Positions 32,949 through 40,180 of a stretch of DNA of 64,000 nucleotides are shown piece by piece. The notes under the pieces are model-generated. The model was not told where the DNA came from, did not search any database, and saw only the letters and a program-made list of their open reading frames with translations. Source of the stretch: Nonomuraea sp. NEAU-A123 (GTDB lineage: Bacteria > Actinomycetota > Actinomycetes > Streptosporangiales > Streptosporangiaceae); the NCBI RefSeq assembly GCF_018603905.1, contig NZ_JAHFZZ010000030.1, positions 62,001 to 126,000 of the forward strand. Direction: 5' to 3'. Every line of letters begins with the position of its first letter. Positions within the stretch are counted from its first letter, which is position 1. The position numbers and the translations under genes are program-made.

Positions 32949-33086
32949 CTAGCGTCCCTTGGACGGGATCCGCCTGGGCGGCGCGATGGGCCGCTGCGGC
33001 ATCCTCGGCATCTGCCGGGGAACCGGCGGGGTCTCCTGTCCCGGGAGGTTCTTACCGTTTTTCTTCTTGCCTGAACGAACTCGCAT
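32949..33086 (-). CDS. small basic proline-rich peptide, 45 aa
   Basis: A 45-codon frame from ATG 33086 to TAG 32949-32951. A very good ribosome site AAAGGAG lies 7 nt upstream of the ATG. The peptide is highly basic, starting MRVRSGKKKNGKNLPG and ending PIAPPRRIPSKGR, with PxxP turns, so it would be disordered and could bind nucleic acid or membranes. Third positions are GC-rich where the code allows. I do not recognise it. The 250 bp upstream (33087-33338) hold no other frame and may carry its promoter. Confidence 0.55.
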   Translation of the reverse strand: MRVRSGKKKNGKNLPGQETPPVPRQMPRMPQRPIAPPRRIPSKGR

Positions 33087-33338
33087 GAGGAAGCTCCTTT
33101 ACGAAACTCACGACGCGGCCCGGGGCCGGTCGACAAGCTCAGCTGCCGCGTCTGGATGAGATCGGCGGGTGTGCGCACCGCCGGACGGGATGCCGAATTA
33201 CAGGTAAAGGCGCATGTCATCGACCCTATGCGTCGTCCACCGCCGATCGCAACTGATTTATTCGCCCGCTCTTTGGTCGGCTCCGTCGTGTGTCCGTATG
33301 GGGCTGCCGGCGGATGGCCTGCCCCGCCGATCCCGTGG

Positions 33339-33950
33339 TCAGTGTTCTTGGCCGAGCTGCCCCTCGAACCCCGAAACCATGGCCCGCAGCCCCGCCTCGA
33401 ACCACTGATCGTAAAACGCCACCGCCGCCATGCCGTTCAGTCTTGGGGGATCGGTGCCCGGTGGGGTGCCGACCTGGGCCAGGGCGTGGCCCAGGACGTA
33501 GACGGCGATCGACTGGATGGCGGTGAGCGCGTCCTGACGCGGAATCCCCGCCGCCCCGAACCGGTCCAACAGCCCGGCCAGCAGTTCCAGCCCCAGATCG
33601 ATGTCCACCGGATGGGTCGCCAGCAGTGGTACGGCTTGCGGATGGCCGAGCAGCATCCGCCGGTAGGCCCCCGCGAACCGGCCGAGCGCCTCGGGCCACG
33701 GCGTGTCCGCTTCGAGGTCGATCACGGCTTCGGCGAACAGGTGATCGACCACCGCGGCGAGCACCGCGTCCCGGTTCGGCAGGTGGCGATACAGGGACAT
33801 GGCCGAGACCCCGAGCTGGGTGCCGAGGCGGCGCATGGTGAGCGCGTCCAGCCCTTCGGCGTCCAGTACGTCGATGGCCGCGGCCACGATCCGTTCGCGG
33901 GTCAGGACGGCCGGGCGTCCCCTGCCGCGCCGGGCTCCGGGCTCGTTCAT
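33339..33950 (-). CDS. TetR family regulator (TetR_C type)
   Basis: A 203-residue repressor with an N-terminal helix-turn-helix (RERIVAAAIDVLDAEGLDAL, RRLGTQLGVSAMSLYRHLPN) and a C-terminal ligand and dimer domain like tetracycline repressor (VYVLGHALAQVG, FEAGLRAMVSGFEGQL). It overlaps the membrane protein gene upstream by 4 bp (ATGA), so the two are co-transcribed from the promoter that contains the 38-bp palindrome at 34398, its likely operator. Confidence 0.85.
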   Translation of the reverse strand: MNEPGARRGRGRPAVLTRERIVAAAIDVLDAEGLDALTMRRLGTQLGVSAMSLYRHLPNRDAVLAAVVDHLFAEAVIDLEADTPWPEALGRFAGAYRRMLLGHPQAVPLLATHPVDIDLGLELLAGLLDRFGAAGIPRQDALTAIQSIAVYVLGHALAQVGTPPGTDPPRLNGMAAVAFYDQWFEAGLRAMVSGFEGQLGQEH

Positions 33951-34378
33951 CCATCCAGGGTAACGATCAGCGTGGTGGCCAGCATGAGCACGGACAGAGC
34001 GCCCACCACCAGGTGCTGAACGTCGATCACCACATCATGCCCCGCGGCCGGCAGGATCTTGAGCGTCCGGCTGTACTCGCGCCGGTAGGTCTCCCGCTGC
34101 GCGGCCGTACCGCCGCCGAAGTAGGGAAGCCACCAGCTCACCACGTGTCCGCCGACTATGAGCACGCAGAGCGCGGTGGCGGCGATCAGCGACCAGGTCT
34201 GGTGCAGTGCGACCCCGGCCGCGATCAGTAACGGGAACGGGTAGTTGACGCAGGCCGCGAGCAGGCGCTGGCCGACGTTCCCGGGCCGGAGGTCGTTCAG
34301 CGGGAACATCGGCACCCACTCGGTCACGACGAGCCAGCCGAGCCAGACGAACGGGACGATGATCGCGATGGTGGTCAT
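33947..34378 (-). CDS. membrane protein of unknown function, partner of TetR
   Basis: A 143-residue protein with four hydrophobic segments: IAIIVPFVWLGWLVV, LLAACVNYPFPLLIAAGVAL, LIAATALCVLIVGGHVVSWW and VVGALSVLMLATTLIVTL. A short loop YFGGGTAAQRETYRREYSRT lies between helices 3 and 4. I do not recognise a transporter family; its pairing with a TetR_C regulator resembles efflux or stress loci. The start ATG 34378 is 20 bp from a 38-bp palindrome. Confidence 0.65.
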   Translation of the reverse strand: MTTIAIIVPFVWLGWLVVTEWVPMFPLNDLRPGNVGQRLLAACVNYPFPLLIAAGVALHQTWSLIAATALCVLIVGGHVVSWWLPYFGGGTAAQRETYRREYSRTLKILPAAGHDVVIDVQHLVVGALSVLMLATTLIVTLDG

Positions 34379-34397
34379 GGTGCTTACCTCCCGATGG

Positions 34398-34435
34398 ATT
34401 TTGAGTACGTTGTAAGCTTACGTAGTACACAAAAT
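34398..34435. promoter_or_regulatory. 38-bp near-perfect palindrome (probable TetR operator)
   Basis: Arms ATTTTG and CAAAAT, then GTAC/GTAC, around the core GTAAGCTTAC, all centred at 34416.5; 15 of 19 base pairs match. It lies between the divergent membrane-protein/TetR operon and the RNA 2'-phosphotransferase gene. Confidence 0.65.
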
Positions 34436-34484
34436 GGCTGCAATAGGGTTGCCGGAGATCGGGTCGCTGGGACATGCTCGGGAG

Positions 34485-35030
34485 ATGATGGACGACCGGA
34501 GGCTGGTGCGGATCTCGAAATACCTGGCCAAGCACCTACGCCACGAGCCCGAGCGGATCGGGATCGAGCTGGACGAGCGCGGCTGGGTGGAGGTCGACGT
34601 CTTCCTGCGCGCCGCCGCCTCCCACGGGTTCCCGATCGACCCGGCTGACCTGCAGCGGGTCGTGGCAGGCAACGACAAGCAGCGGTACGCCCTGGAGAAC
34701 GGCAGGATCCGGGCGAACCAGGGCCATTCCATCGAGATAGACCTGGACCTGCCGGTGGCGGCGCCGCCCGCGTACCTCTACCACGGCACGGTGGCGCGGA
34801 GCCTGCCCGCGATCCGAGCTGAGGGCCTACGGCCGATGAACCGCCACCACGTCCACCTGTCGCCCGACCGCGAGACGGCCACGCGGGTGGGAGCTCGGCG
34901 GGGCAAGCCGGTGGTCCTGTCGGTGGACGCCGGGGCGATGCACGAGGCCGGACACGAGTTCCGCGTCAGCGCCAACGGGGTGTGGCTGGTGGACGGGGTA
35001 CCACCGACGTTCCTCCGCTTTCCGGACTGA
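34485..35030 (+). CDS. kptA: RNA 2'-phosphotransferase (Tpt1/KptA family)
   Basis: A 181-residue enzyme that removes an RNA 2'-phosphate by transferring it to NAD. Conserved blocks: VRISKYLAKHLRHEPERIGI, ERGWVEVDVFL, the winged domain DKQRYALENGRIRANQGHS, then the ADP-ribosyl domain with YHGTVARSLPAI, MNRHHVHLSPD and VVLSVDAGAM. Most bacteria that carry it have no known tRNA-splicing need, so its physiological substrate is open. ATG 34485 or 34488 follows GGGAG closely; the earlier ATG 34434 falls in the operator palindrome and is less likely. Confidence 0.88.
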   Translation: MMDDRRLVRISKYLAKHLRHEPERIGIELDERGWVEVDVFLRAAASHGFPIDPADLQRVVAGNDKQRYALENGRIRANQGHSIEIDLDLPVAAPPAYLYHGTVARSLPAIRAEGLRPMNRHHVHLSPDRETATRVGARRGKPVVLSVDAGAMHEAGHEFRVSANGVWLVDGVPPTFLRFPD

Positions 35031-35045
35031 CGCTTCCGGACTGAC
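35017..35045 (+). repeat. tandem duplication over the kptA stop codon
   Basis: GCTTTCCGGACTGAC and GCTTCCGGACTGAC lie side by side; the first contains the kptA stop. Immediately after, CTGACG (35041) can pair with CGTCAG (35056), giving a hairpin that may end the transcript. Confidence 0.5.
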
Positions 35046-35120
35046 GTCAGACTTTCGTCAGGGGTAGTCCTGGACGGTCGGCGGATCTTTTCCCGCCCGT
35101 TGATTTCTACCGTCGTCACC

Positions 35121-36665
35121 ATGAAACCCAAGCTCATCGGCACCCTCGCCGCGGCGACGGCGCTGATCGCCGCGCTGTCCGCACCTGCCGCCGCCTCAAC
35201 CGTGCAGGCCGCCACCTCGATCGGCCGGGGAGCGTCGACCGCCGAACTGACCCCGGCCGCCATCGACGCCTACCTCGGCAAGGTCATGGATGCCACCGGC
35301 CTGCCGGGTATATCCGTCGTGGTCACCCACAACGACCAAGTGATCCACGCCGCCGGTTACGGTCAGGGCTCCGACGGCAAGCCCGTCACCGCCGACACCC
35401 CCATGCGGGTCGCCTCTCTCAGCAAGTCGTTCACCGCCATGGCCGTGCTGACGCTGGTCGACGCGGGCAAGATCCAACTGGACAAGCCGGTCGCCCAGCA
35501 ACTGCCCGGCTTTCACATGGCGGACCCGCGCGCCACGACGATCACCGTACGTCAACTGCTCGACCAGACCTCCGGCCTGTCCGACACCACCCTCGACATC
35601 AACGCCCTGGAGGAGACCACCTCCCTCGCCCAGTACGTGGACCGGCTCAAGACCGGCACGCTCGCCACCGACCCCGGCACCCACTGGGCGTACTGCAACG
35701 TCAACTACGACCTGGCCGCCCGCCTGGTCGAGGTCGCCGGCGGCCAGAGCTTCGACGACTACCTGAAGCAGCACGTCTTCGCGCCGCTCGGCATGACCCA
35801 CAGCGCCCTGCGACAGGAGGCGGTCCGGCCGTCGGACGGCTACAACTCGGTGTTCGGGGCCTGGGTGGCGCGTCCCGAACTGCCCGGATTCCTCGACGGC
35901 AGCGGCTCCGGTGGCGTCATCACCACCGCCGCCGACATGGGCGCCTGGCTGGTCACCCAGAACGGCAAGGGCAAGCAGCTCGTCACACCCCAGAGCCTGC
36001 GGACCATGCACACCCCGTCGAAGATCGGCGACTACGCCATGGGGTGGAGCCTCGACGGCGACACCAAGCTGCTCGTGCACTCCGGCAACCTGTTCACCTA
36101 CACCGCCGTCGAAGCAATCTCCCCCGAGACCGGCTACGGCTTCGCGGTCATGACCAACAGCGCGGCCCTCACCGACGAAACGTACGCCGTCGCCACCGGT
36201 CTCCTCGCGATGGCCGAGGGGCGGACGCCCGAGTTGCCCGGTGGCGGGCGGCAGACGTCCGAGCTGGTGCTCGGCCTTATCGGGCTGGCAGCGGCCGGGC
36301 TGGGCATCATGGGCGTGCGGCGGTCAGGACGCTGGGCGGCCAGGCGGGCCGGGCGTCCCGGGTGGCGGATCGCGTTGCGGATGGTTCCGGTGCTGCTGCC
36401 GGTCGCGGTACTGGCGGCGTATCCGGACCTGATCTCGTTCATCTCGAACGGGCGGACGGTCACCTGGGCCCAGCTCACCTACTTCGCCGTGCCCATCACG
36501 ATCACCCTGACGTTCGCGGCGCTGGCAGGCGTGGCCACGACGGTGATGCGGCTCGTCCGGCTGCGGGCAGGAAGCCGACGCGGTGCTGCGGGTCGTCCGG
36601 GTCGCGGGCAGTACGGCCCACGCTCTGGTCGCGGACCGCACGGCCATGCGCTCGATAGGGTCTAG
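35121..36665 (+). CDS. membrane-anchored serine hydrolase (class C beta-lactamase family)
   Basis: A 514-residue exported protein. Signal peptide 1-26 (KPKLIGTLAAATALIAALSA), then a beta-lactamase/DD-peptidase-like domain of about 340 residues with SxxK at Ser99-Lys102 (SLSK), YCN at Tyr191 and HSG at His320. A C-terminal region has three or four membrane helices (LVLGLIGLAAAGLGIMGV, MVPVLLPVAVLAAYP, PITITLTFAALAGVATT). Members act on D-amino acid peptides or esters outside the cell. It is followed after 3 bp by a two-component system, so it is probably part of a sensing or envelope operon. Confidence 0.85.
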   Translation: MKPKLIGTLAAATALIAALSAPAAASTVQAATSIGRGASTAELTPAAIDAYLGKVMDATGLPGISVVVTHNDQVIHAAGYGQGSDGKPVTADTPMRVASLSKSFTAMAVLTLVDAGKIQLDKPVAQQLPGFHMADPRATTITVRQLLDQTSGLSDTTLDINALEETTSLAQYVDRLKTGTLATDPGTHWAYCNVNYDLAARLVEVAGGQSFDDYLKQHVFAPLGMTHSALRQEAVRPSDGYNSVFGAWVARPELPGFLDGSGSGGVITTAADMGAWLVTQNGKGKQLVTPQSLRTMHTPSKIGDYAMGWSLDGDTKLLVHSGNLFTYTAVEAISPETGYGFAVMTNSAALTDETYAVATGLLAMAEGRTPELPGGGRQTSELVLGLIGLAAAGLGIMGVRRSGRWAARRAGRPGWRIALRMVPVLLPVAVLAAYPDLISFISNGRTVTWAQLTYFAVPITITLTFAALAGVATTVMRLVRLRAGSRRGAAGRPGRGQYGPRSGRGPHGHALDRV

Positions 36666-36668
36666 CAG

Positions 36669-37697
36669 GTGAGAAACGGGGCGATTCTGGCAGTCGTCGC
36701 GGGGATCAGCCTGGTCAACGGGCTGCACCTCGACTACATCCCGGCCTGGCGGCAGTTGCTGTTCGTGGTGGTGGCCGTGGGCGCTTACCTGCACGGCAGG
36801 CATCTTCCGGTACGCCGGGACTGGCTGGTCCTGGGGGCGGTCGCGATACCCGGCATTGTGGCGCTGGGGGTGAACGTCTGGGACGGTGTGGGCGCGCTGA
36901 TGGCCCTGGGGCTGTTCGCGGTGCTGCCCTGGTTGGCGGGGCGGTTCCGGCGGCAGCAGGCGGAGCTGGTCGAGGCGGGACGGCAGCGGGTCGGCCAACT
37001 GGAGCGGGAGCAGCAGTACACCGCCGAACGCGTCAAGCTCCATGAACGCGCTCGTATCGCCTCCGACATGCACGATTCGCTCGGCCACGAGCTGGCGCTG
37101 ATCGCGCTGCGGGCCGGGGCCCTGGAGCTGGCCGCCGACATGAGCGAGGCGAACCGGGAGGCGGCCGCCCAACTGCGGGTCTCGGCGGTGACGGCCACCG
37201 ACCGGTTGCGCCGTACCATCGGCCTGCTGCGGGACTCGGGCGGCGCCACGACGGACCCACCGGACGAATCGATCGAGGCGCTGGTGGAACGGGCTGTGCG
37301 GGCCGGCATGGCGGTGGCCCTGCGCCGCGACGACCGGTCGGCGGTCCTGCCGCCCCTGCTGGACCGGGCCGCGCACCGGGTGACGCAGGAGTCACTGACC
37401 AACGCCGCCCGCTACGCACCCGGCGCCGAGGTCCGGGTCACCATCGAACACAACGCCGGTACGCTCACGGTCACCGTGACCAACGCACCCCCGCCCACGA
37501 TTCCCGCGCCCATCGGTGGTGGCGGTGGCACCGGGCTCGTCGGCCTGCGGGAACGGGTCCGGCTACTGGGCGGCACGCTGGAGGCCGGACCGACCGACGC
37601 GGCCGCACCGAACGTGGCGCCACATCCAGCCGCAGGTGGGTTCGCCGTGACGGCCCGCTTCCCCTGGCAGCCGTCCGACACAGGAGAAAGCGCATGA
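36669..37697 (+). CDS. sensor histidine kinase (NarL-type, HisKA_3)
   Basis: A 342-residue kinase. Residues 1-95 hold about four membrane helices (VVAGISLVNGLHLDYIP, LFVVVAVGAYL and others), then a coiled linker, the H-box ASDMHDSLGHEL with phospho-acceptor His135, and a GHKL ATPase domain with N-box TQESLTNAARYAPG and G-box GGTGLVGLRERV. It lacks a large extracellular sensor, so the signal may be membrane-derived or come from the hydrolase next to it. GTG 36669 start; it overlaps the response regulator by 4 bp. Confidence 0.9.
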   Translation: MRNGAILAVVAGISLVNGLHLDYIPAWRQLLFVVVAVGAYLHGRHLPVRRDWLVLGAVAIPGIVALGVNVWDGVGALMALGLFAVLPWLAGRFRRQQAELVEAGRQRVGQLEREQQYTAERVKLHERARIASDMHDSLGHELALIALRAGALELAADMSEANREAAAQLRVSAVTATDRLRRTIGLLRDSGGATTDPPDESIEALVERAVRAGMAVALRRDDRSAVLPPLLDRAAHRVTQESLTNAARYAPGAEVRVTIEHNAGTLTVTVTNAPPPTIPAPIGGGGGTGLVGLRERVRLLGGTLEAGPTDAAAPNVAPHPAAGGFAVTARFPWQPSDTGESA

Positions 37698-38344
37698 TCC
37701 GAGTCCTGCTGGCCGATGACGAGCCCATGGTCCGAGCGGGGGTCAGGTCGATCCTGGCCACCGACCCCGGCATCGAGGTCGTCGCCGAGGCCGGAGACGG
37801 CCGGGAGGCCGTCGACCTGGCCCTCGCGCACCGGCCGGACGTGGCGATGCTCGACATCCGCATGCCCCGCCTGGACGGCCTGTCCGCGGCGGCCGAGTTG
37901 CGGGCCGTGCTGCCGGAGATGGCGGTGGTCATGCTGACCACCTTCGACGAACGCGAGTACGTGGCCAGGGCGCTCGAGGAGGGCGCGGGCGGTTTCCTGC
38001 TCAAGGCCGCCGACCCGCGCGAGCTGATCATCGGCGTCCGGGCGGTCGCGGGCGGCGCGGCGTACCTGTCGCCACGCATCGCCCACCAGGTCATCGCCGA
38101 GCTGAACGACGGCCGGCTCACCCGCACCACCACCGCCCGCAAGCGGACGGAATCCCTCACCCCGCGCGAACACGAGGTCCTGGCCCTCGTCGGCCGCGGC
38201 CTGTCCAACCAGGACATCGGCCGCGAGCTGTTCCTGTCGGAGGGCACGGTCAAGGCCCACGTCAGCGCCATCCTCCTGCGGCTGGAGGTGAACAACCGCG
38301 TCCAGGCCGCGATCATCGCCTACGAGGCGGGACTAATGACCTGA
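37694..38344 (+). CDS. NarL/LuxR-type response regulator
   Basis: A 216-residue regulator: receiver domain with Asp8, Asp9 and phospho-acceptor Asp54 (AMLDIRMP), Thr in MLTTFDE and Lys in FLLKAADP; C-terminal LuxR helix-turn-helix LTPREHEVLALVGRGLSNQD then GTVKAHVSAILLRL. Overlaps the kinase gene (ATGA), so it is its cognate partner. Its end overlaps the convergent Lrp gene by 12 bp. Confidence 0.92.
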   Translation: MIRVLLADDEPMVRAGVRSILATDPGIEVVAEAGDGREAVDLALAHRPDVAMLDIRMPRLDGLSAAAELRAVLPEMAVVMLTTFDEREYVARALEEGAGGFLLKAADPRELIIGVRAVAGGAAYLSPRIAHQVIAELNDGRLTRTTTARKRTESLTPREHEVLALVGRGLSNQDIGRELFLSEGTVKAHVSAILLRLEVNNRVQAAIIAYEAGLMT

Positions 38345-38812
38345 CGCCATGCCGTCGTACGGCAGCAGGCCCGGCGCGGTGTTGTGCACCTGCTGGAAGA
38401 TGACCGACGTACGGAACCCGGCGATCTCCCGCCGCTTGCTGAGCCGGTCGAGCAGGAAGGCGTGCAGGTGGTCCAGGTCCTGGACCGCCACGTGCAGCAG
38501 GAAGTCGTCCCCGCCCGCCAGGACGAACACGCTCAGCACCTCCGGCTGCTCGGCCGCTGACTGCTTGAACGTCTCGATGACGGTCCTGCTGAGCGGACGT
38601 ACCTGGACGGAGACGAGCGCCTGGACGCTCCGGTTCAGTGCCGCCGGGGCGATGTCGGCGTGGTAGCCCCGGATGACCCCGCGCCGGGTCAGCGCGCGGA
38701 CGCGTTCCAGACAGGTGGAGGGGGCGACGCCGAGCTGTCTGGCCAGTTCCCGGTTCGATTGCCGCGCATCCGTTTGAAGAAGTCGAATGATTCCCGAATC
38801 AAGTTCATCCAC
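38333..38812 (-). CDS. Lrp/AsnC family regulator
   Basis: A 159-residue regulator with an N-terminal helix-turn-helix (LDSGIIRLLQTDARQSNREL, LGVAPSTCLERVRALTRRGV) and a C-terminal RAM ligand domain (VQVRPLSRTVIETFKQ, VFVLAGGDDFLLHVAVQDLD). The start is GTG 38812 with GGAGGG upstream; a longer frame is open to 39055 but runs into the permease. It is divergent from the amino acid permease, the classic arrangement for an Lrp regulator controlling amino acid transport. Confidence 0.88.
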   Translation of the reverse strand: MDELDSGIIRLLQTDARQSNRELARQLGVAPSTCLERVRALTRRGVIRGYHADIAPAALNRSVQALVSVQVRPLSRTVIETFKQSAAEQPEVLSVFVLAGGDDFLLHVAVQDLDHLHAFLLDRLSKRREIAGFRTSVIFQQVHNTAPGLLPYDGMASGH

Positions 38813-38892
38813 GGCGGCATTATCCCTCCAGAACCAATCAAACGTTCGCCAGCATCCGGGAAGCATCACGCATCCGACTAATTTCAGCTGAT

Positions 38893-40080
38893 ATGTCGGA
38901 ACAAACGAAAGGTCGCCTGAGTGCCGGACAGGGCACGGCGATGCTGCTGGGCGGGGTGCTCGGACCGGGCATGCTGGTGCTGCCGCAACTGGCCGCCGAG
39001 GCCGCAGGACCGGCGTCGATCCTGGCCTGGGTGGGCCTGCTGGCGCTGAGCGCACCGGTGGCGATCACGTTCGCCACGCTCGGCGCCCGCTACCCGAACG
39101 GCGGCGGGGTGGCCGCCTTCACCGGCCTCGCGTTCGGCGGCCGGGCCGCCGCGGTGGTCGGCTGGTGGTTCTACGGCGCGGTTCCGCTCGGCATCGTGGC
39201 CGGCGCGCAGGTGGGCGCGGTCTACGTCGCCGCCACCCTGGGCGTGGACCAGACCATCGCCGCCGGCGCCCTGCTCGCCGCCGCCTTCCTCGCCAACGCC
39301 GCGGGCTTGCGCACCTCGGGACGACTCCAGGTGATCTTGGTGCTCCTCCTGATCGCGCTCCTGGCGACGGCCGTCGTCACCGCCGCGCCACACGCCAGCG
39401 CCGCGAACTTCACCCCATTCGCCCCGTACGGCATGGCAGGCGTGGTCTCCGCGGCCGGAGTGCTTTTTTTCGCCTTCGTCGGCTGGGAAGCCGCCACCCA
39501 CCTGTCCGCGGAGATCGGCGACATCAGAAGGGCCACCACGGTGACCCTGCTCGTGATCGCCGTCCTCTACCTGAGCGTCTCGATCACCTCGATCGCCGTC
39601 CTGAGCCGCCCGGCCCCCATGTCCGCCCTGCTGGAGACCGGCATCGGCGCCGCGGCCGGTCCGATCACGATGGCCGCGGCCATCGCCCTCACCTTCGGCG
39701 CCATCAACACGTACATAGCCGGCGCCGCCCGCCTGGGCGCGTCCATGGCCGGCAACGGATCCCTGCCGTCCTGGTTCGGCAGAGGCGGCGCTCCTGGACA
39801 GACCCCGTACCGCAGTCTGGCCCTCCTGGCCGCCCTGACCGGCCTGGTCATGTTGTGGCCGGCGGACCTCGACACCCTCATGAGAGCCACCTCGGCCTGC
39901 CTGGCCGCGGTGACCACGGCGGGCGTGGCCGCGGCCATCCGAATCCTTCCGCCGGGAAAGCAGCGCAACACGGCCGTCGCGGCGACCGCCCTGTCATGCA
40001 TAGCCCTGGCCTGCTGCGGCACATACCTGGCAGTGCCGGTGGCTCTATCCCTGATAGCCCTGCTGGCGGCAAAGCGGTAA
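38893..40080 (+). CDS. APC family amino acid permease
   Basis: A 395-residue membrane transporter with about 11-12 helices. TAMLLGGVLGPGMLVLPQLA is the APC-type first helix (GxGxxxLP pattern), and FFAFVGWEAATHLSAEIGD is the helix 6 to loop signature. Similar proteins (YjeH type) export hydrophobic amino acids; uptake is also possible. Divergent from the Lrp gene across 80 bp. Confidence 0.85.
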   Translation: MSEQTKGRLSAGQGTAMLLGGVLGPGMLVLPQLAAEAAGPASILAWVGLLALSAPVAITFATLGARYPNGGGVAAFTGLAFGGRAAAVVGWWFYGAVPLGIVAGAQVGAVYVAATLGVDQTIAAGALLAAAFLANAAGLRTSGRLQVILVLLLIALLATAVVTAAPHASAANFTPFAPYGMAGVVSAAGVLFFAFVGWEAATHLSAEIGDIRRATTVTLLVIAVLYLSVSITSIAVLSRPAPMSALLETGIGAAAGPITMAAAIALTFGAINTYIAGAARLGASMAGNGSLPSWFGRGGAPGQTPYRSLALLAALTGLVMLWPADLDTLMRATSACLAAVTTAGVAAAIRILPPGKQRNTAVAATALSCIALACCGTYLAVPVALSLIALLAAKR

Positions 40081-40180
40081 CGGGCGGAGGCCCGAATCCG
40101 GGTGCGGCGGGTAGCGGGCGACCCGTGCTTGCCGTAGAAGGAAGAGAAAGAGACCCCTCACCGAACGGAAGAGGGACGCG

